Shown here piece by piece: positions 1 through 8,741 of a stretch of DNA of 64,000 bases. The translations under genes and the position numbers were made by a program. The notes beneath the pieces were generated by a model, which saw only the letters and a program-made list of their open reading frames with translations, searched no databases and was not told where the DNA came from. Each line of letters opens with the position of its first letter. Position 1 is the first letter of the stretch. The DNA is from Sphingomonas folli (GTDB lineage Bacteria; Pseudomonadota; Alphaproteobacteria; Sphingomonadales; Sphingomonadaceae), in the NCBI RefSeq assembly GCF_019429525.1, contig NZ_JAHXZL010000010.1:1-64000 (forward strand), given 5' to 3'.

Positions 1-2344
1 GACCGCCGCCGGCCCCCGCGCCACCCTGGCCGCCCGGCGCCGCCCCCGTCCCACCGGGAGGCGGCGTGCCGTCGCCGCCGCGCGCGGCGCTGCCGTCGGG
101 CCGGGTACCGTCGCCCGCGCGCCCGCGGCCGCCGCCCTCGCCGCCGCGCCGCTCGCCCGGCGGGCGCATCCCCGCGAACGGGTTGGGCCCGGTGCCGGCG
201 CGGAACGCCTCCAGCTCCTTCTGGATCTTCGACTTCAGCCGGAACGACAGGTTGACGCCGTAGCGCAGCTGCGACGTCTCGCGCCGCGCGAAGTTGATCG
301 GGCGCGTGTCGATGCGCAGCAGGTTGCCCTCCGCGTCGCGCGTGTAGCGGTCGGGGAAGGCCGCCTCGATCGCCGCGGTCGCGCTGGGGAAGCTCGCGAT
401 CGGGTCGTCGGTGGTCTGGCGGGTATAGTCGGCGCGGAAGCGGATGTCGCGCTCGCCCCACGGCTTGACGTCGAGCCCGACCTTGAGCGCGTGGCGCTCG
501 TCCTGCACCAGCAAAGGGTTCCCGCCGGTCACCGTCGTCACCGTCGCGGTGGTGCCGCGGACATAGTCGAACACGCGCACGCCCGGGGTCGACACCACCG
601 GGTTGCCGAGCTGCGCCGCGGTCGGTGCCTCGGCCTGGTCGGTCACCGAGGCGAGCAGCCGCACCGCCTCGATCGGGCGCCAGTTGGCGCCATAGCCATA
701 GGTCCACAAGGTGCCGAAGTCGGAGACCCGGTCCGCCGCGACATTGCCGTTGAGCGAGAGATTGCCGAGGAACGCCAGCACACCCTCGGCGCGGCTGGCG
801 ATCGGCAGGTCGAGGTTGAGCTGGGTCGAGGCCACGTCGCGCCCGATGTCGGCCGCCACGGGCGTGCCGAGGCGCACCGAGCGGCTCGAGAAGTCGCTGG
901 TCGAGGCACCGACGCGCAGGCTGGCGTTGGCGTCGCCCGCGGGCAGCGCGAACAGCGGCCCGCTCGCCAGCGCGTCGAGCCCCGCGGTGGTCGCGGTCGA
1001 GCGCGCGCTATTGTCGGCCGAGCGGCCCAGCGTGAGCGGCGCATAGGGGTTGGCGAGCGGGTCGAACGCGTCGAGCCGCGCCTGGAAGGCGGCGGTGTCG
1101 AGCCCGGTCTGGGTGACGGTGTCGCTGGTGTCGCGGTCGACGGTGCCGGTCAGCGACCAGCGCCACCGTCCCCTGTCGCCGTTGAGCGTGCCGCCCACGT
1201 GGAGCTGGGTCGTCTCGACCTGCTGGGTCAGCGGCGCGATCGCGTCCGAGGCGCGGGTCAGCGTCACCGGCACCGCGAAGGGCGAGAAGGGGCTGCCCAC
1301 CGGCAGCGCGAGGTCGAGCTCGGCGAGGCCGCGCAGCGACTCGGTGCGGCTGTGGTCGACGGTGGCGTTGAGCGTCGCGCCGACGTTGCCGAAGATCGTC
1401 GTCGCATAGGTGCCGTTGGCGGAGAAGGTGCGCTCCTGCGGCAGCAGCGTGCGATAGGCCGACTGGTCGGTGGTCTCGCGCGTCGCGCTGAACTCGCCGA
1501 GCAGCGGCGCGCGCGTCGCGGCGATCGCGGGGACGCCGAGCGACGTCGCGGCGCCGAACAAAGGGTCGATCGCGACGCGCCCGCGGGTCGCGACATTGCC
1601 CCCGATCGCCGCGGTGTTGGGCGAGGGCAGGATGTCGCGCTCGGCCTCGGTGAGCGAGTCGGCGCGGTTGTACTCGAGGTGGAGGTTGACGCGGCCCTGC
1701 TCGCGGATGCGCAGCAGGTCGAGCTCGCCGCCCGGGGCGTTGCGCCCGCCCTCGGTGGCGAGCCGGTCCTCGATCTCGGCGGTGAGCGCGCGGAAGCGAC
1801 GGCGCAGCACGAAGTTCACGACGCGCTGGTCGGCGCGATAGCCGTATTTGAGCGCGACCTCCTCGGGCAGGATGTCGACCCGCGCGATCGCCTCGGTCGG
1901 CAGGTCGCGGATCTCCTGGAAGCCCGAGATGCGCCGCCCGTTGAGCAGCACCACCGGCGCGCCGCCGGCGCCGCGGCCGGAGCGGGTCTGCGGGCTGAGC
2001 TCGTTGAGCAGCTCGGTGACCGAGCTGACGCCGTAGCTGCGGATGTCGGCGGGGGAGAGCTGTTCCTCGGGGGTGATGTCGCCCACCACCGCGCCGCGCT
2101 GCGTCCGCGCGCCGGTGACGACGATGTCGGCGGGCTCGTCCTCGCTCTCCGCGGCGTCGGCGGGGGCGGTGGCCGGGGTGGCCTGGCTCGACTGCGCCGC
2201 TGTGCTCGCGCCGGGGGCGGGCGTGGCGGCGGCGCTGCCGGTCGGCGCGACCGTGCCGGGAAGGTCGCGCTGCGGCGGCTGCTGCGCCGCCGCCGGAGCG
2301 GCGAGCGGGGCGGCGGAGGCCAGCAATAGATAGATCACGCGCAT
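1..2344 (-). CDS. TonB-dependent outer-membrane receptor, C-terminus cut by window edge
   Basis: The frame runs from an ATG at 2344 to the window edge without a stop, so at least 781 residues are present and the end of the barrel is missing. An AGGGAG-type ribosome site precedes the ATG. Residues 1-21 are a signal peptide ending in APAAAQ. An Ala/Pro/Ser-rich linker follows, then a DIVVTGAR segment resembling a TonB box near residue 75. The plug domain comes next, with VTELLNEL, VVLLNGRRI and a DILPEE stretch. The remainder alternates polar and aromatic residues as expected of a beta-barrel. Just before the edge it enters a Gly/Arg/Pro-rich insert (1-200 on the + strand), a feature I associate with long sphingomonad receptors. 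Such receptors import siderophores, vitamin B12 or glycans using TonB energy; the substrate cannot be read here. Family assignment is firm, ligand unknown. Confidence 0.88.
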   Translation of the reverse strand, partial: MRVIYLLLASAAPLAAPAAAQQPPQRDLPGTVAPTGSAAATPAPGASTAAQSSQATPATAPADAAESEDEPADIVVTGARTQRGAVVGDITPEEQLSPADIRSYGVSSVTELLNELSPQTRSGRGAGGAPVVLLNGRRISGFQEIRDLPTEAIARVDILPEEVALKYGYRADQRVVNFVLRRRFRALTAEIEDRLATEGGRNAPGGELDLLRIREQGRVNLHLEYNRADSLTEAERDILPSPNTAAIGGNVATRGRVAIDPLFGAATSLGVPAIAATRAPLLGEFSATRETTDQSAYRTLLPQERTFSANGTYATTIFGNVGATLNATVDHSRTESLRGLAELDLALPVGSPFSPFAVPVTLTRASDAIAPLTQQVETTQLHVGGTLNGDRGRWRWSLTGTVDRDTSDTVTQTGLDTAAFQARLDAFDPLANPYAPLTLGRSADNSARSTATTAGLDALASGPLFALPAGDANASLRVGASTSDFSSRSVRLGTPVAADIGRDVASTQLNLDLPIASRAEGVLAFLGNLSLNGNVAADRVSDFGTLWTYGYGANWRPIEAVRLLASVTDQAEAPTAAQLGNPVVSTPGVRVFDYVRGTTATVTTVTGGNPLLVQDERHALKVGLDVKPWGERDIRFRADYTRQTTDDPIASFPSATAAIEAAFPDRYTRDAEGNLLRIDTRPINFARRETSQLRYGVNLSFRLKSKIQKELEAFRAGTGPNPFAGMRPPGERRGGEGGGRGRAGDGTRPDGSAARGGDGTPPPGGTGAAPGGQGGAGAGGG

Positions 2345-2620
2345 CACTCGCTCCCTGCCCGGCGGATGGGGCCGGACGAGCGCGCTACGGCGGTTTTGTC
2401 GCACAATTATGCCGGGGGAGGTTGAGGTGGGTGGTGACCGGTTCGCCAAGGGCGGACAGGTTGAAGGCGAGCGGCACCCTGCCGCCCCGTCATACCGGAC
2501 CTGGCCCGGGATCCACGGCACCGCAAGAGCATCCGCCGGCGACGTCGCGGAGCAGTGGATCCCGGAACAAGTCCGGGATGACGAACCGTCGGGGCATTCG
2601 GTCGGCGGCCGCCCCCGTGC
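2345..2620. other. Intergenic spacer with palindromic repeat
   Basis: This 276-base spacer separates the end of the molybdoenzyme gene from the start of the TonB receptor gene, both on the minus strand. It must hold the receptor promoter. A CATAAT hexamer on the minus strand near 2405 could be a -10 element, but no convincing -35 accompanies it. The centre is occupied by the family A palindromic repeat at 2488-2583. Confidence 0.5.
2488..2583. repeat. Family A palindromic repeat, two-arm copy
   Basis: Two imperfect inverted arms of about 28 bases (2488-2515 and 2555-2583) share the core CCGGACnTGnnCCGGGATCCAC beside CGTCAT ends. The intervening 40 bases are unrelated. Similar single arms occur at 7597-7634 and 48626-48660, and a shorter palindrome at 36515-36543. 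This looks like a REP/BIME-type extragenic element dispersed in the genome. Confidence 0.7.
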
Positions 2621-4885
2621 TCAGCCGAGGATCCGCACCGGCACCGACTTGGCCGCGGGCACGTGGCTCTCCTCGGCGTGGTGCGCGAGCGGGATCAGCG
2701 GGTTGCACTCGGGATAATAGGCCGCGATGCAGCCGGGCGGGACATCATATTCCACCACGATCAGGTCGCCGACGCGGCGCTCGTGGTTGTCGCCCGCGTC
2801 GCTCGCCAGCGTCACCTTGGCGCCGGCGGTGAGCCCCGCGCGCGCGATGTCGTCGCGGTTCATCAGCACCACCTGGCGCGTGCCGTTGATGCCGCGGAAG
2901 CGGTCCGAATAGCCGTAGATCGTGGTGTTGAACTGGTCGTTCGAGCGCAGCGTCAGCAGCCGGTAGCGCCCCTCGCTGTCGTCGAAGCCGGTGGCGTTGA
3001 GCACGTCGGGCACCAGGAACTCGGCCTTGCCGCTCGGCGTCTCCCACTCGCGCTCGGCGGCCTTGTTGCCCTTCCAGAAGCCGCCTTTCTCCTCCCGCAG
3101 CCGCTCGTTGAAACGCGCGAAGAAGTGCGGGATCGCCTTGGCGATCTCGTCGCGCACCAGCGCATAGTCGCCGACCCACGCGTCCCAGTCGATCGCGGGG
3201 TTGGGCGGCAGCAGCGCCTGGGCGATCCCCGCGACGATCGCGGGTTCGGACAGCAGGTGCGGGCTCGCCGGCTCGACCTTGCCGAGTGACGGGTGAATCA
3301 CGCTGGTCGAATCCTCCATCGTCACGCGCTGCGGGCCGCTCGCCTGCAGGTCGCGCTCGATCCGGCCGAGACAGGGCAGCAGCCAGGTCTCGCCCGCGGC
3401 GGGGATGAGGTGGCTGCGGTTGAGCTTGGTGGCGATCTGCACCGACAGCTCCAGCTTCGCCCAGCCCTCCTCCAGCAGCTCGGTCTCGGGCGCGGCGCGG
3501 ACGAAATTGCCGCCGAGCGAGACGAACGCCTTCACCGTGCCGTCGATCACGCCCGCGCAGGCCTCGACGGTGTCGAGCCCCTTCTCGGTCGGCGGGTCGA
3601 AGCCGTAGAGTTCCTTGAGCTTCTCCACCGGCGCCAGCTCGGTCTTCTCGGTGATGCCGACGGTGCGCTGGCCCTGGACGTTGCTGTGCCCGCGCACCGG
3701 GCACGGCCCGGCGCCGGGCTTGCCGATATTGCCGCGGAGCAGCAGCAGGTTGACCAGCATGCGCACGTTGTCGACGCCCTTGACGTGCTGGGTCAGCCCC
3801 ATGCCGTAGATCGCCATCGTCGCCTCGGCGCGCGCATAGGCCTCCGCGGCCTGCTCGAGCGCGGCGCGGGTCAGCCCCGATTCACGTTCGATCTCGTCCC
3901 AGCCGGTGGCGCGGGCCTTGGCCTCGAAGGCGGCGTAATCGTGCGTGTGCGCGTCGATGAAGGCGCGGTCGACGTGGCCGTTCTCGATCACCCATTTGGC
4001 GATGCCCATCATCGCCGCGAGGTCGCCGCCCGCCTTCACCTGGTGGTATTGCGTCGCGATCGGCGTCTCGCTGCGCGTCGCCATCTCGACCGGGTTCTGC
4101 GGGTCGGTGAACCGCTCCAGCCCGCGCTCGCGCAGGGGATTGAACACGATGATCTGCGCGCCGCGCTTGTGCACCGCGCGGAGCTGGTGGAGCATGCGCG
4201 GGCTGTTGGTGGCGACGTTCTGGCCGAAGTGCAGGATACAGTCGGTGTGGTCGAAATCCTCCAGCGTGGTGGTGCCGACCGGCACGCCGATCGCCGCCTT
4301 CAGCCCGACCGAGGTCGACTCGTGGCACATGTTCGAGCTGTCGGGCAGGTTCTGGTTGCCGTACAGCCGCGCCATCAGCTGGTACATGTACGAGGTCTCG
4401 AGGCTGGCGCGCCCCGAGGCGTAGAACACCGCCGAGCGCGGCGCGAGCGCCTTCAGCTTCGCCCCGATCGCCGCGAAGGCCTCCTCCCACGGCGCGACGA
4501 CGTAGCGGTCGGTCGCGCGATCATACTTCATCGGGTGGGTCAGCCGGCCCGCCTCCTCGAGGCGATAGTCGCTCCAGCCGCGGAGCTCGGTCAGCGCGTG
4601 CGCGCGGAAGAAGTCGGGGGTGACGCGCTGGCTGGTGATCTCCCAGGCGGTGGCCTTGGCGCCGTTCTCGCAGAACTCGGCGACGCTCGGCGGGTTGGGC
4701 TTGGACCAGGCGCAGCTGACGCACATGAAGCCGTCGGGCTTGTTCTGCCGCGCCAGCTCGGCGGTGGTGACCGCCACGTTCTTCTCGCGCGGCACGATGT
4801 CCGCCAGCGAGCGCATCGAGCCCCAGCCGCCCGCAGGGCCGTCATAGGGCGTGAAATCGGGGCGATCGTCGTGCTGCTTGGTCAT
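2621..4885 (-). CDS. FdhF/YdeP-family molybdopterin oxidoreductase (formate-dehydrogenase-like)
   Basis: A 754-residue protein of the FdhF/YdeP branch of the DMSO-reductase superfamily, whose members bind bis-molybdopterin guanine dinucleotide. It is cytosolic: no Tat or Sec signal is visible at the N-terminus. Near residues 55-72 it has a CVSCAW motif and a third Cys in FCENGAKA, a reduced cysteine set compared with classical formate dehydrogenases, which carry four. Cofactor-binding segments HFGQNVATN, FNPLRERG and LLRGNIGKPGAG are readable, and a C-terminal molybdopterin-dinucleotide domain contains SNDQFNTTIYG. The gene lies 7 bases after fdhD in the same direction, so the two are probably cotranscribed and FdhD supplies sulfur to the cofactor. 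In E. coli the relative YdeP is linked to acid resistance. The true substrate is unproven; formate is only one candidate. Confidence 0.88.
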   Translation of the reverse strand: MTKQHDDRPDFTPYDGPAGGWGSMRSLADIVPREKNVAVTTAELARQNKPDGFMCVSCAWSKPNPPSVAEFCENGAKATAWEITSQRVTPDFFRAHALTELRGWSDYRLEEAGRLTHPMKYDRATDRYVVAPWEEAFAAIGAKLKALAPRSAVFYASGRASLETSYMYQLMARLYGNQNLPDSSNMCHESTSVGLKAAIGVPVGTTTLEDFDHTDCILHFGQNVATNSPRMLHQLRAVHKRGAQIIVFNPLRERGLERFTDPQNPVEMATRSETPIATQYHQVKAGGDLAAMMGIAKWVIENGHVDRAFIDAHTHDYAAFEAKARATGWDEIERESGLTRAALEQAAEAYARAEATMAIYGMGLTQHVKGVDNVRMLVNLLLLRGNIGKPGAGPCPVRGHSNVQGQRTVGITEKTELAPVEKLKELYGFDPPTEKGLDTVEACAGVIDGTVKAFVSLGGNFVRAAPETELLEEGWAKLELSVQIATKLNRSHLIPAAGETWLLPCLGRIERDLQASGPQRVTMEDSTSVIHPSLGKVEPASPHLLSEPAIVAGIAQALLPPNPAIDWDAWVGDYALVRDEIAKAIPHFFARFNERLREEKGGFWKGNKAAEREWETPSGKAEFLVPDVLNATGFDDSEGRYRLLTLRSNDQFNTTIYGYSDRFRGINGTRQVVLMNRDDIARAGLTAGAKVTLASDAGDNHERRVGDLIVVEYDVPPGCIAAYYPECNPLIPLAHHAEESHVPAAKSVPVRILG

Positions 4886-4892
4886 GCGCGTC

Positions 4893-5675
4893 CTAACGCG
4901 TGGGATCCGAAAAGAGCACCGCGTCCGACCGCGCCAGCGAGACCAGCGTCAGTCCCGCCGCGGCGGCGCGGTCGAGCGCCAGGCTGGTCGCCGCCGACAC
5001 CGTCACCAGCGTGGCGCAGCCCGCCAGCGCGGCCTTCTCGACCAGCTCGTAGGAGCAGCGCGACGACAGCAAAGCGAAGCCGTCGTCCCACGCCAGCCCG
5101 CCGCGCGCCATCGCGCCGATCAGCTTGTCGAAGGCGTTGTGGCGCCCGACGTCCTCGCGCGCGAGCCGGATCGCGCCGGCGCGGTCGCACAGCAGCGCGG
5201 CGTGCGCGGCGCCGGTGGCGCGGTTGAGCGGCTGATGGTCGCGCATCGCGCCCAGCGCGGCGAAGATCGCGGCGGGGGCCGCCGCGCCGCCGGCGACGCG
5301 GGGGAGCGCGCGATGGACCGACTCGAGATTGTCCATCCCGCACAGGCCGCACGAGCTGTCGCTGGCGCGGCGGCGGACCCGGTCGGCCACCGCGGCGGCG
5401 CGCGCGGGCGGCACCGCGAGCCGCGCGATCACGCCCTGCGCGGTCTCGACGAGAACGAGCGCGGCGATCTCGGCGGCGTCCGCGACGATCCGCTCCGACA
5501 GCGCGAATCCGGTGGCGAAGTCGGCGAGGTCGGCGGGGGTCGCCATCATCACCGCATAGCCGAGCCCGTTGACCTCGATCGCGACCGGGTGCTCGGCGAC
5601 CACCGCGCAGGGGTGCGGGGCGGCGGTGCCGTCGGCGGCGACGCGGCGGAAGGCGCGATCCATGGGCTGGTCCAT
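4893..5675 (-). CDS. fdhD: Formate dehydrogenase accessory sulfurtransferase FdhD
   Basis: A 260-residue protein. FdhD passes sulfur from IscS to the molybdenum cofactor of formate dehydrogenases, using a CxxC motif seen here as CGLCGMDNLE near residues 130-140. The conserved segments ATGFALSERI, REDVGRHNAFDKLIG and LSSRCSYELVEKAA are present, so the whole family fold is intact. It is the first gene of a two-gene unit with the molybdoenzyme, which begins 7 bases after its stop. The start is uncertain: ATG 5675 was chosen, but an in-frame ATG four codons later (5663) is equally possible and neither has a strong ribosome site. It faces a small gene at 5888 across a 212-base divergent region. 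Confidence 0.93.
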   Translation of the reverse strand: MDQPMDRAFRRVAADGTAAPHPCAVVAEHPVAIEVNGLGYAVMMATPADLADFATGFALSERIVADAAEIAALVLVETAQGVIARLAVPPARAAAVADRVRRRASDSSCGLCGMDNLESVHRALPRVAGGAAAPAAIFAALGAMRDHQPLNRATGAAHAALLCDRAGAIRLAREDVGRHNAFDKLIGAMARGGLAWDDGFALLSSRCSYELVEKAALAGCATLVTVSAATSLALDRAAAAGLTLVSLARSDAVLFSDPTR

Positions 5676-5887
5676 GCCGCAGCCGGCCGCGCGGCGCCAG
5701 CGGGACGGCGCGCGGCGAGGAGCACGGCCGCGGGGCTGCCGCCAAGTTGACCTACATCAGACGGATTCTTCCCGGGTCGCGGCGCGGGTGCTGATGAATG
5801 TTGATGCATCCCGCCCGGATCGGCGCACAATGCGGGGCGAGTCGCAGCGTATCGTGACACAGTCTCCGCGCCGGGAGGGATCACGCG

Positions 5888-6067
5888 ATGACCACGATGG
5901 ACGACCTCGATTACTATCGCCGCCGCGCCGCCCAGGAGAGCGAGGCCGCGCGACACGCGCGCGACGCGCCGATGCGGCGGCTCCACCTCGATCTCGCCTC
6001 GCGCTACGCCGAGCGGGTCGCCGAGGCGGAGCTGCTAATGCCGAGGTCGCGCGCGGGGGTGAACTGA
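5888..6067 (+). CDS. Small hypothetical protein, 59 aa
   Basis: A 59-residue reading frame begins at ATG 5888, 9 bases after a strong GGGAGG ribosome site, and ends with TGA at 6067. The product starts MTTMDDLDYYRRRAAQE and continues as a charged, probably helical protein rich in Arg, Ala and Glu (LHLDLASRYAERVAEAE). Small proteins with a DYYRRRA-type start followed by an ALELA/RYAE helix are common in sphingomonads and have no known function (recollection, not checked). It lies alone between divergent fdhD and the convergent DUF1989 gene. Confidence 0.65.
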   Translation: MTTMDDLDYYRRRAAQESEAARHARDAPMRRLHLDLASRYAERVAEAELLMPRSRAGVN

Positions 6068-6129
6068 CGGTCGCCCTCCTCCTGCCACCCCGCGTGCGCC
6101 GGGGTGGTCCAGCGTGTCAGGCTAGCTCT

Positions 6130-6717
6130 TCACTCCACGCGATAGTGGATCGGCTTGAAGCTGCCGCCGTTCGACGCCGGCGCCGAGCAGGCGGTGAGGC
6201 CGATGATCAGGTCCATCCGCGCCTCGAGCGTGAGATGGTCGCCGGCGCGGCTGGTCGGCGGCAGCACCTCCAGCTTGCCCGTCGCGCCGTCGACCGGCAC
6301 GTTCATGAAGCAGTTGAACGCCACCGGGATCATGTCCTCGGTCACGCCATGCGGCGCGAGCGCCTCGGCGAGGTTGCCGAAGCAGCCGCGGTGGGGCGGC
6401 AGCTCGGGGTAGAAATGATGGAACGTGTCGTAGGAGCACGGCGTCAGCAGGAAATCGTGCCGCCCCACCGTGTCCTCCACGATCGCGAGCATCGGCCGCG
6501 AGCGGTTCGAGTAGAGCAGATGCCCGGTCGTCAGCCGGATCGTCTCGCTGTAATCGAACGTGCGCCCCGAGGAGATCACCTCGCGCACGTCCTCGGCGTT
6601 GTACGCCAGCAGGTCGGCGACCTGGACGCCGCGCGGGTCGATCACGGTGAGCCGCTGGCCCATCAGCAGGCGGAAGGCGGTGCCGCTGCGCGGCGCGATC
6701 TCCATCGTCGCACTCAT
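6130..6717 (-). CDS. DUF1989 / urea carboxylase-associated family protein
   Basis: A 195-residue protein starting at ATG 6717, whose ATGA overlaps the stop of the upstream gene, the expected sign of translational coupling. An upstream frame extension to 6759 exists but lies wholly inside that gene. Family marks are DPRGVQVADLLAYNAED, SYDTFHHFYPE, FGNLAEAL, FNCFMNVPVD and EARMDLIIGLTACSAP, with the conserved cysteines in place. DUF1989 proteins include the UcaA/UcaB partners of urea carboxylase, and CgdA/CgdB, which act as carboxyguanidine deiminase in guanidine breakdown. No urea or guanidine carboxylase is near, so the substrate here is unknown. The partner is a GntA-like putative N-oxygenase, suggesting a shared task on a guanidino or amino compound (inference). 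Confidence 0.85.
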   Translation of the reverse strand: MSATMEIAPRSGTAFRLLMGQRLTVIDPRGVQVADLLAYNAEDVREVISSGRTFDYSETIRLTTGHLLYSNRSRPMLAIVEDTVGRHDFLLTPCSYDTFHHFYPELPPHRGCFGNLAEALAPHGVTEDMIPVAFNCFMNVPVDGATGKLEVLPPTSRAGDHLTLEARMDLIIGLTACSAPASNGGSFKPIHYRVE

Positions 6718-7427
6718 GCCGGGTCGCTGCCGCCGGCATAGTGGAAGGGGCAGCGCCACGCCGCGTCCACCACGCGGCCGCTATATTGGCGCGCCTCGCT
6801 GAGCTCGCCGTGGCGCGACAGCATCGGGTTGCGCGAGCCAGCGACCTTCTCGTCGCGCACCATGATCGCCTCGCGCATCGGCTCATAGCGGCCGTCGGCG
6901 CGCAGCGTCTCGAACTGGTCGTGGAGGTTGAACACCATGGTGGGCCGTGCGAACTGCCGGGCCGGGCGTGACGCGTGCGGGTGCAGCCCGACGACGAAGA
7001 AGGCCTCGCCGCCGAAGCTCAGCGAGAAATGCGGGCTGTCGGGATCGTGGCTGACGCGCCCGTCATAGTCCTGGCCGCGCCACACGTCCTTGTCGGAGAG
7101 CGATTGGATGCGCCGCCACAGCGCCGCCTCGAACGCTGGCTCGTCGAGCCCGTCAGGACCCTCGAACACCACGGCGTAGCTGCGGAACAGCGTCGGCTCG
7201 GCGCGATAGGCGGCGGCGAACTTCACCAGCCCGTCGTGGATGCGCAGGTCGTCCCAGGCGCTGTCGATGCGCGAGCAGGCGAGCACGTCGAGCGTGCCGC
7301 GCGCCAGCGCCGCCTTGGCGCCGACACAGGGGAAGGAACGCTCGGCGACGTGGCCGTGGAGCAGCGCTTCGAGCTCCTCCTGGGCCTGGTGCGTCCAGCG
7401 GAACATGGGGGTATCGGGCGCGGGCAT
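6714..7427 (-). CDS. YqcI/YcgG (GntA-like) family protein
   Basis: A 237-residue protein. The chosen start, ATG 7427, gives MPAPDTPMFRW; the upstream extension to 7625 has random composition. The opening FPCVGAKAALARGTL and the later HFSLSFGGEAFFVVGLHPHASR and RPTMVFNLHDQFE match the YqcI/YcgG family. One member, GntA, is a heme-dependent N-hydroxylase in guanitoxin biosynthesis; most others are uncharacterised. Conserved His and Cys residues that could ligate heme are present (FPCV, LHPHAS). The stop overlaps the DUF1989 start by four bases, so the two proteins are made together. Family membership is fairly sure; N-oxygenase activity is inferred from the one characterised member. Confidence 0.82.
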   Translation of the reverse strand: MPAPDTPMFRWTHQAQEELEALLHGHVAERSFPCVGAKAALARGTLDVLACSRIDSAWDDLRIHDGLVKFAAAYRAEPTLFRSYAVVFEGPDGLDEPAFEAALWRRIQSLSDKDVWRGQDYDGRVSHDPDSPHFSLSFGGEAFFVVGLHPHASRPARQFARPTMVFNLHDQFETLRADGRYEPMREAIMVRDEKVAGSRNPMLSRHGELSEARQYSGRVVDAAWRCPFHYAGGSDPA

Positions 7428-7596
7428 AGGCTGTTGGATACGGGTGGCGCGGTCGGATCGTTCCGGCAAATCACGCTGATGAGGATCAATGCGGGCGGGC
7501 CGACGGGGCGCGCGGGCGCGCCACACGCGCTGCGGGTGATCCGGGACGATCGGTAGAGACCCGGACGCGCCTGGTGCAGGGTGCCGCCGCTTTCCC

Positions 7597-7634
7597 CGTC
7601 GTCGCGGACCTGGTCCGGGACCCACCGTGCCGCG
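7597..7634. repeat. Family A repeat, single arm
   Basis: The stretch shares the CGGACCTGGTCCGGGA core and the flanking CACCGTGCCGCG with one arm of the repeat at 2488-2583. It lies in the 218-base gap between the DUF481 gene end and the YqcI/YcgG gene start, both on the minus strand. Confidence 0.55.
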
Positions 7635-7645
7635 TGCTCGGCCCG

Positions 7646-8701
7646 CTAGAAACTATACACCAGCGACAGTCGGCTGAGCGTGTCGGTGCTGAGCCTGGCG
7701 TCGCGCGGCTCGCTCTCATATTGCACGGTGTAGGAGAATTTGGCCGAGAGCGGGCCGAGCAGCCTGGCCTCGAGCGCGCTGACGCTGCGCACCGTGCTGT
7801 TGTACTGCTCGAGATAGCCCGAGGCCTCCTCGCTCAGCTTCAGCCCGCCGATCAGCGTCCAGTTGAGGTTCATGCTGCCGCGCGCGGCGAGGCTGCTCTG
7901 CATGAAGTCGTCGGTGAAGTCGGTCTGGCGGAAGGCGGGGCCGGCCTCGAGGTCGAGCGTCAGCCCGGAGCGGCGGAACACGCCGTAGCCCGCGCCGACC
8001 GAGACCGCGTAGCGGCTGGCGTAGCCGAGGAACCGATCCGACTCATAGCCGAGGTTGCCGTAGATATAGGCGCGGTCGTTGACCTTGTAGTTGGGCTGGT
8101 AGCCGAAGGTGTAGCGCTCGCGGCTGGTGACGCCGTCGGTGCGCTGGAAGTCGGCCTGGCCGAGCAGGCGGTGGCGCCAGCGCAGCCCCTCGCGGCTGAG
8201 ATCGGCCGAGCCGGTCAGCCCGGTGATGTTCGAGTTGCCGGTCGAGATGAAGCCGCCCGCCTCGACGCGACCGGTCCACAGCTCGAACACGCTGGCCTGC
8301 TGCAGCCGCTCGTCGCGCGCGCGCGCGCGCGCCTCGCGCCAGTCGCTCGCCTGGCGCAGCACGAGGTCGGCCGAGCCCGGGTCGCCCGCGCGCGCATATT
8401 TGACGATGGTGGCGACCCCGGCCTCGTCGTTCGCCGCGATCGCCGCGTCGAGCATCGCGCGGATCTCGGGTGGGATCGTCGGACCGGGGATCTTGCCGAG
8501 CGCGACGCCGACCTCGCCCAGCGTCGGCGGCGGCACCTCCGGCGCGGGGGCCTCGACCGTGACGGGAGGCAGCTCGAGCTCGGGCAGGCGCAGCGTGCCG
8601 CGCGCGCGCCGTGGCGGCCGGCGGCGGCTGGTCCGGGCGAGCGGCGCCGCGGCCGCGGCAGGGGCGGCGAGCGTGAGCGCGGAGAGGGTGAGGAGGATCA
8701 T
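7646..8701 (-). CDS. DUF481 family outer-membrane protein
   Basis: A 351-residue exported protein. ATG 8701 begins an obvious signal peptide (MILLTLSALTLAAPAAAAAP). Residues 50-150 are a Pro-rich linker and helical segment. From about residue 150 the DUF481 domain begins with EAGGFISTGNSNITGL and continues as regular amphipathic strands (YTFGYQPNYKVNDRAYIY, RYAVSVGAGYGVF), ending in the aromatic LSLVYSF expected of an outer-membrane barrel. DUF481 proteins resemble salt-induced outer-membrane protein YdiY; their role is not established. An alternative start at 8791 adds a 30-residue basic leader that would hide the signal peptide, so it is less likely. A short open frame with a better ribosome site precedes the gene (8742-8795). 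Confidence 0.85.
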   Translation of the reverse strand: MILLTLSALTLAAPAAAAAPLARTSRRRPPRRARGTLRLPELELPPVTVEAPAPEVPPPTLGEVGVALGKIPGPTIPPEIRAMLDAAIAANDEAGVATIVKYARAGDPGSADLVLRQASDWREARARARDERLQQASVFELWTGRVEAGGFISTGNSNITGLTGSADLSREGLRWRHRLLGQADFQRTDGVTSRERYTFGYQPNYKVNDRAYIYGNLGYESDRFLGYASRYAVSVGAGYGVFRRSGLTLDLEAGPAFRQTDFTDDFMQSSLAARGSMNLNWTLIGGLKLSEEASGYLEQYNSTVRSVSALEARLLGPLSAKFSYTVQYESEPRDARLSTDTLSRLSLVYSF

Positions 8702-8741
8702 CGGTCGGTCGCGGTCCCGTGTCGGTGGCCGTCGCGCTCGG

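Noticed and set aside
491..2329. 612-codon plus-strand frame opposite the TonB receptor
   Set aside because: Antisense shadow rich in Arg and Gly; the minus-strand frame has a signal peptide, plug domain and barrel.
3293..5227. 644-codon plus-strand frame opposite the molybdoenzyme and fdhD genes
   Set aside because: It is an antisense shadow caused by third-position G/C; composition is Arg/Ala/His/Val-rich without motifs, and the minus-strand proteins are well conserved.
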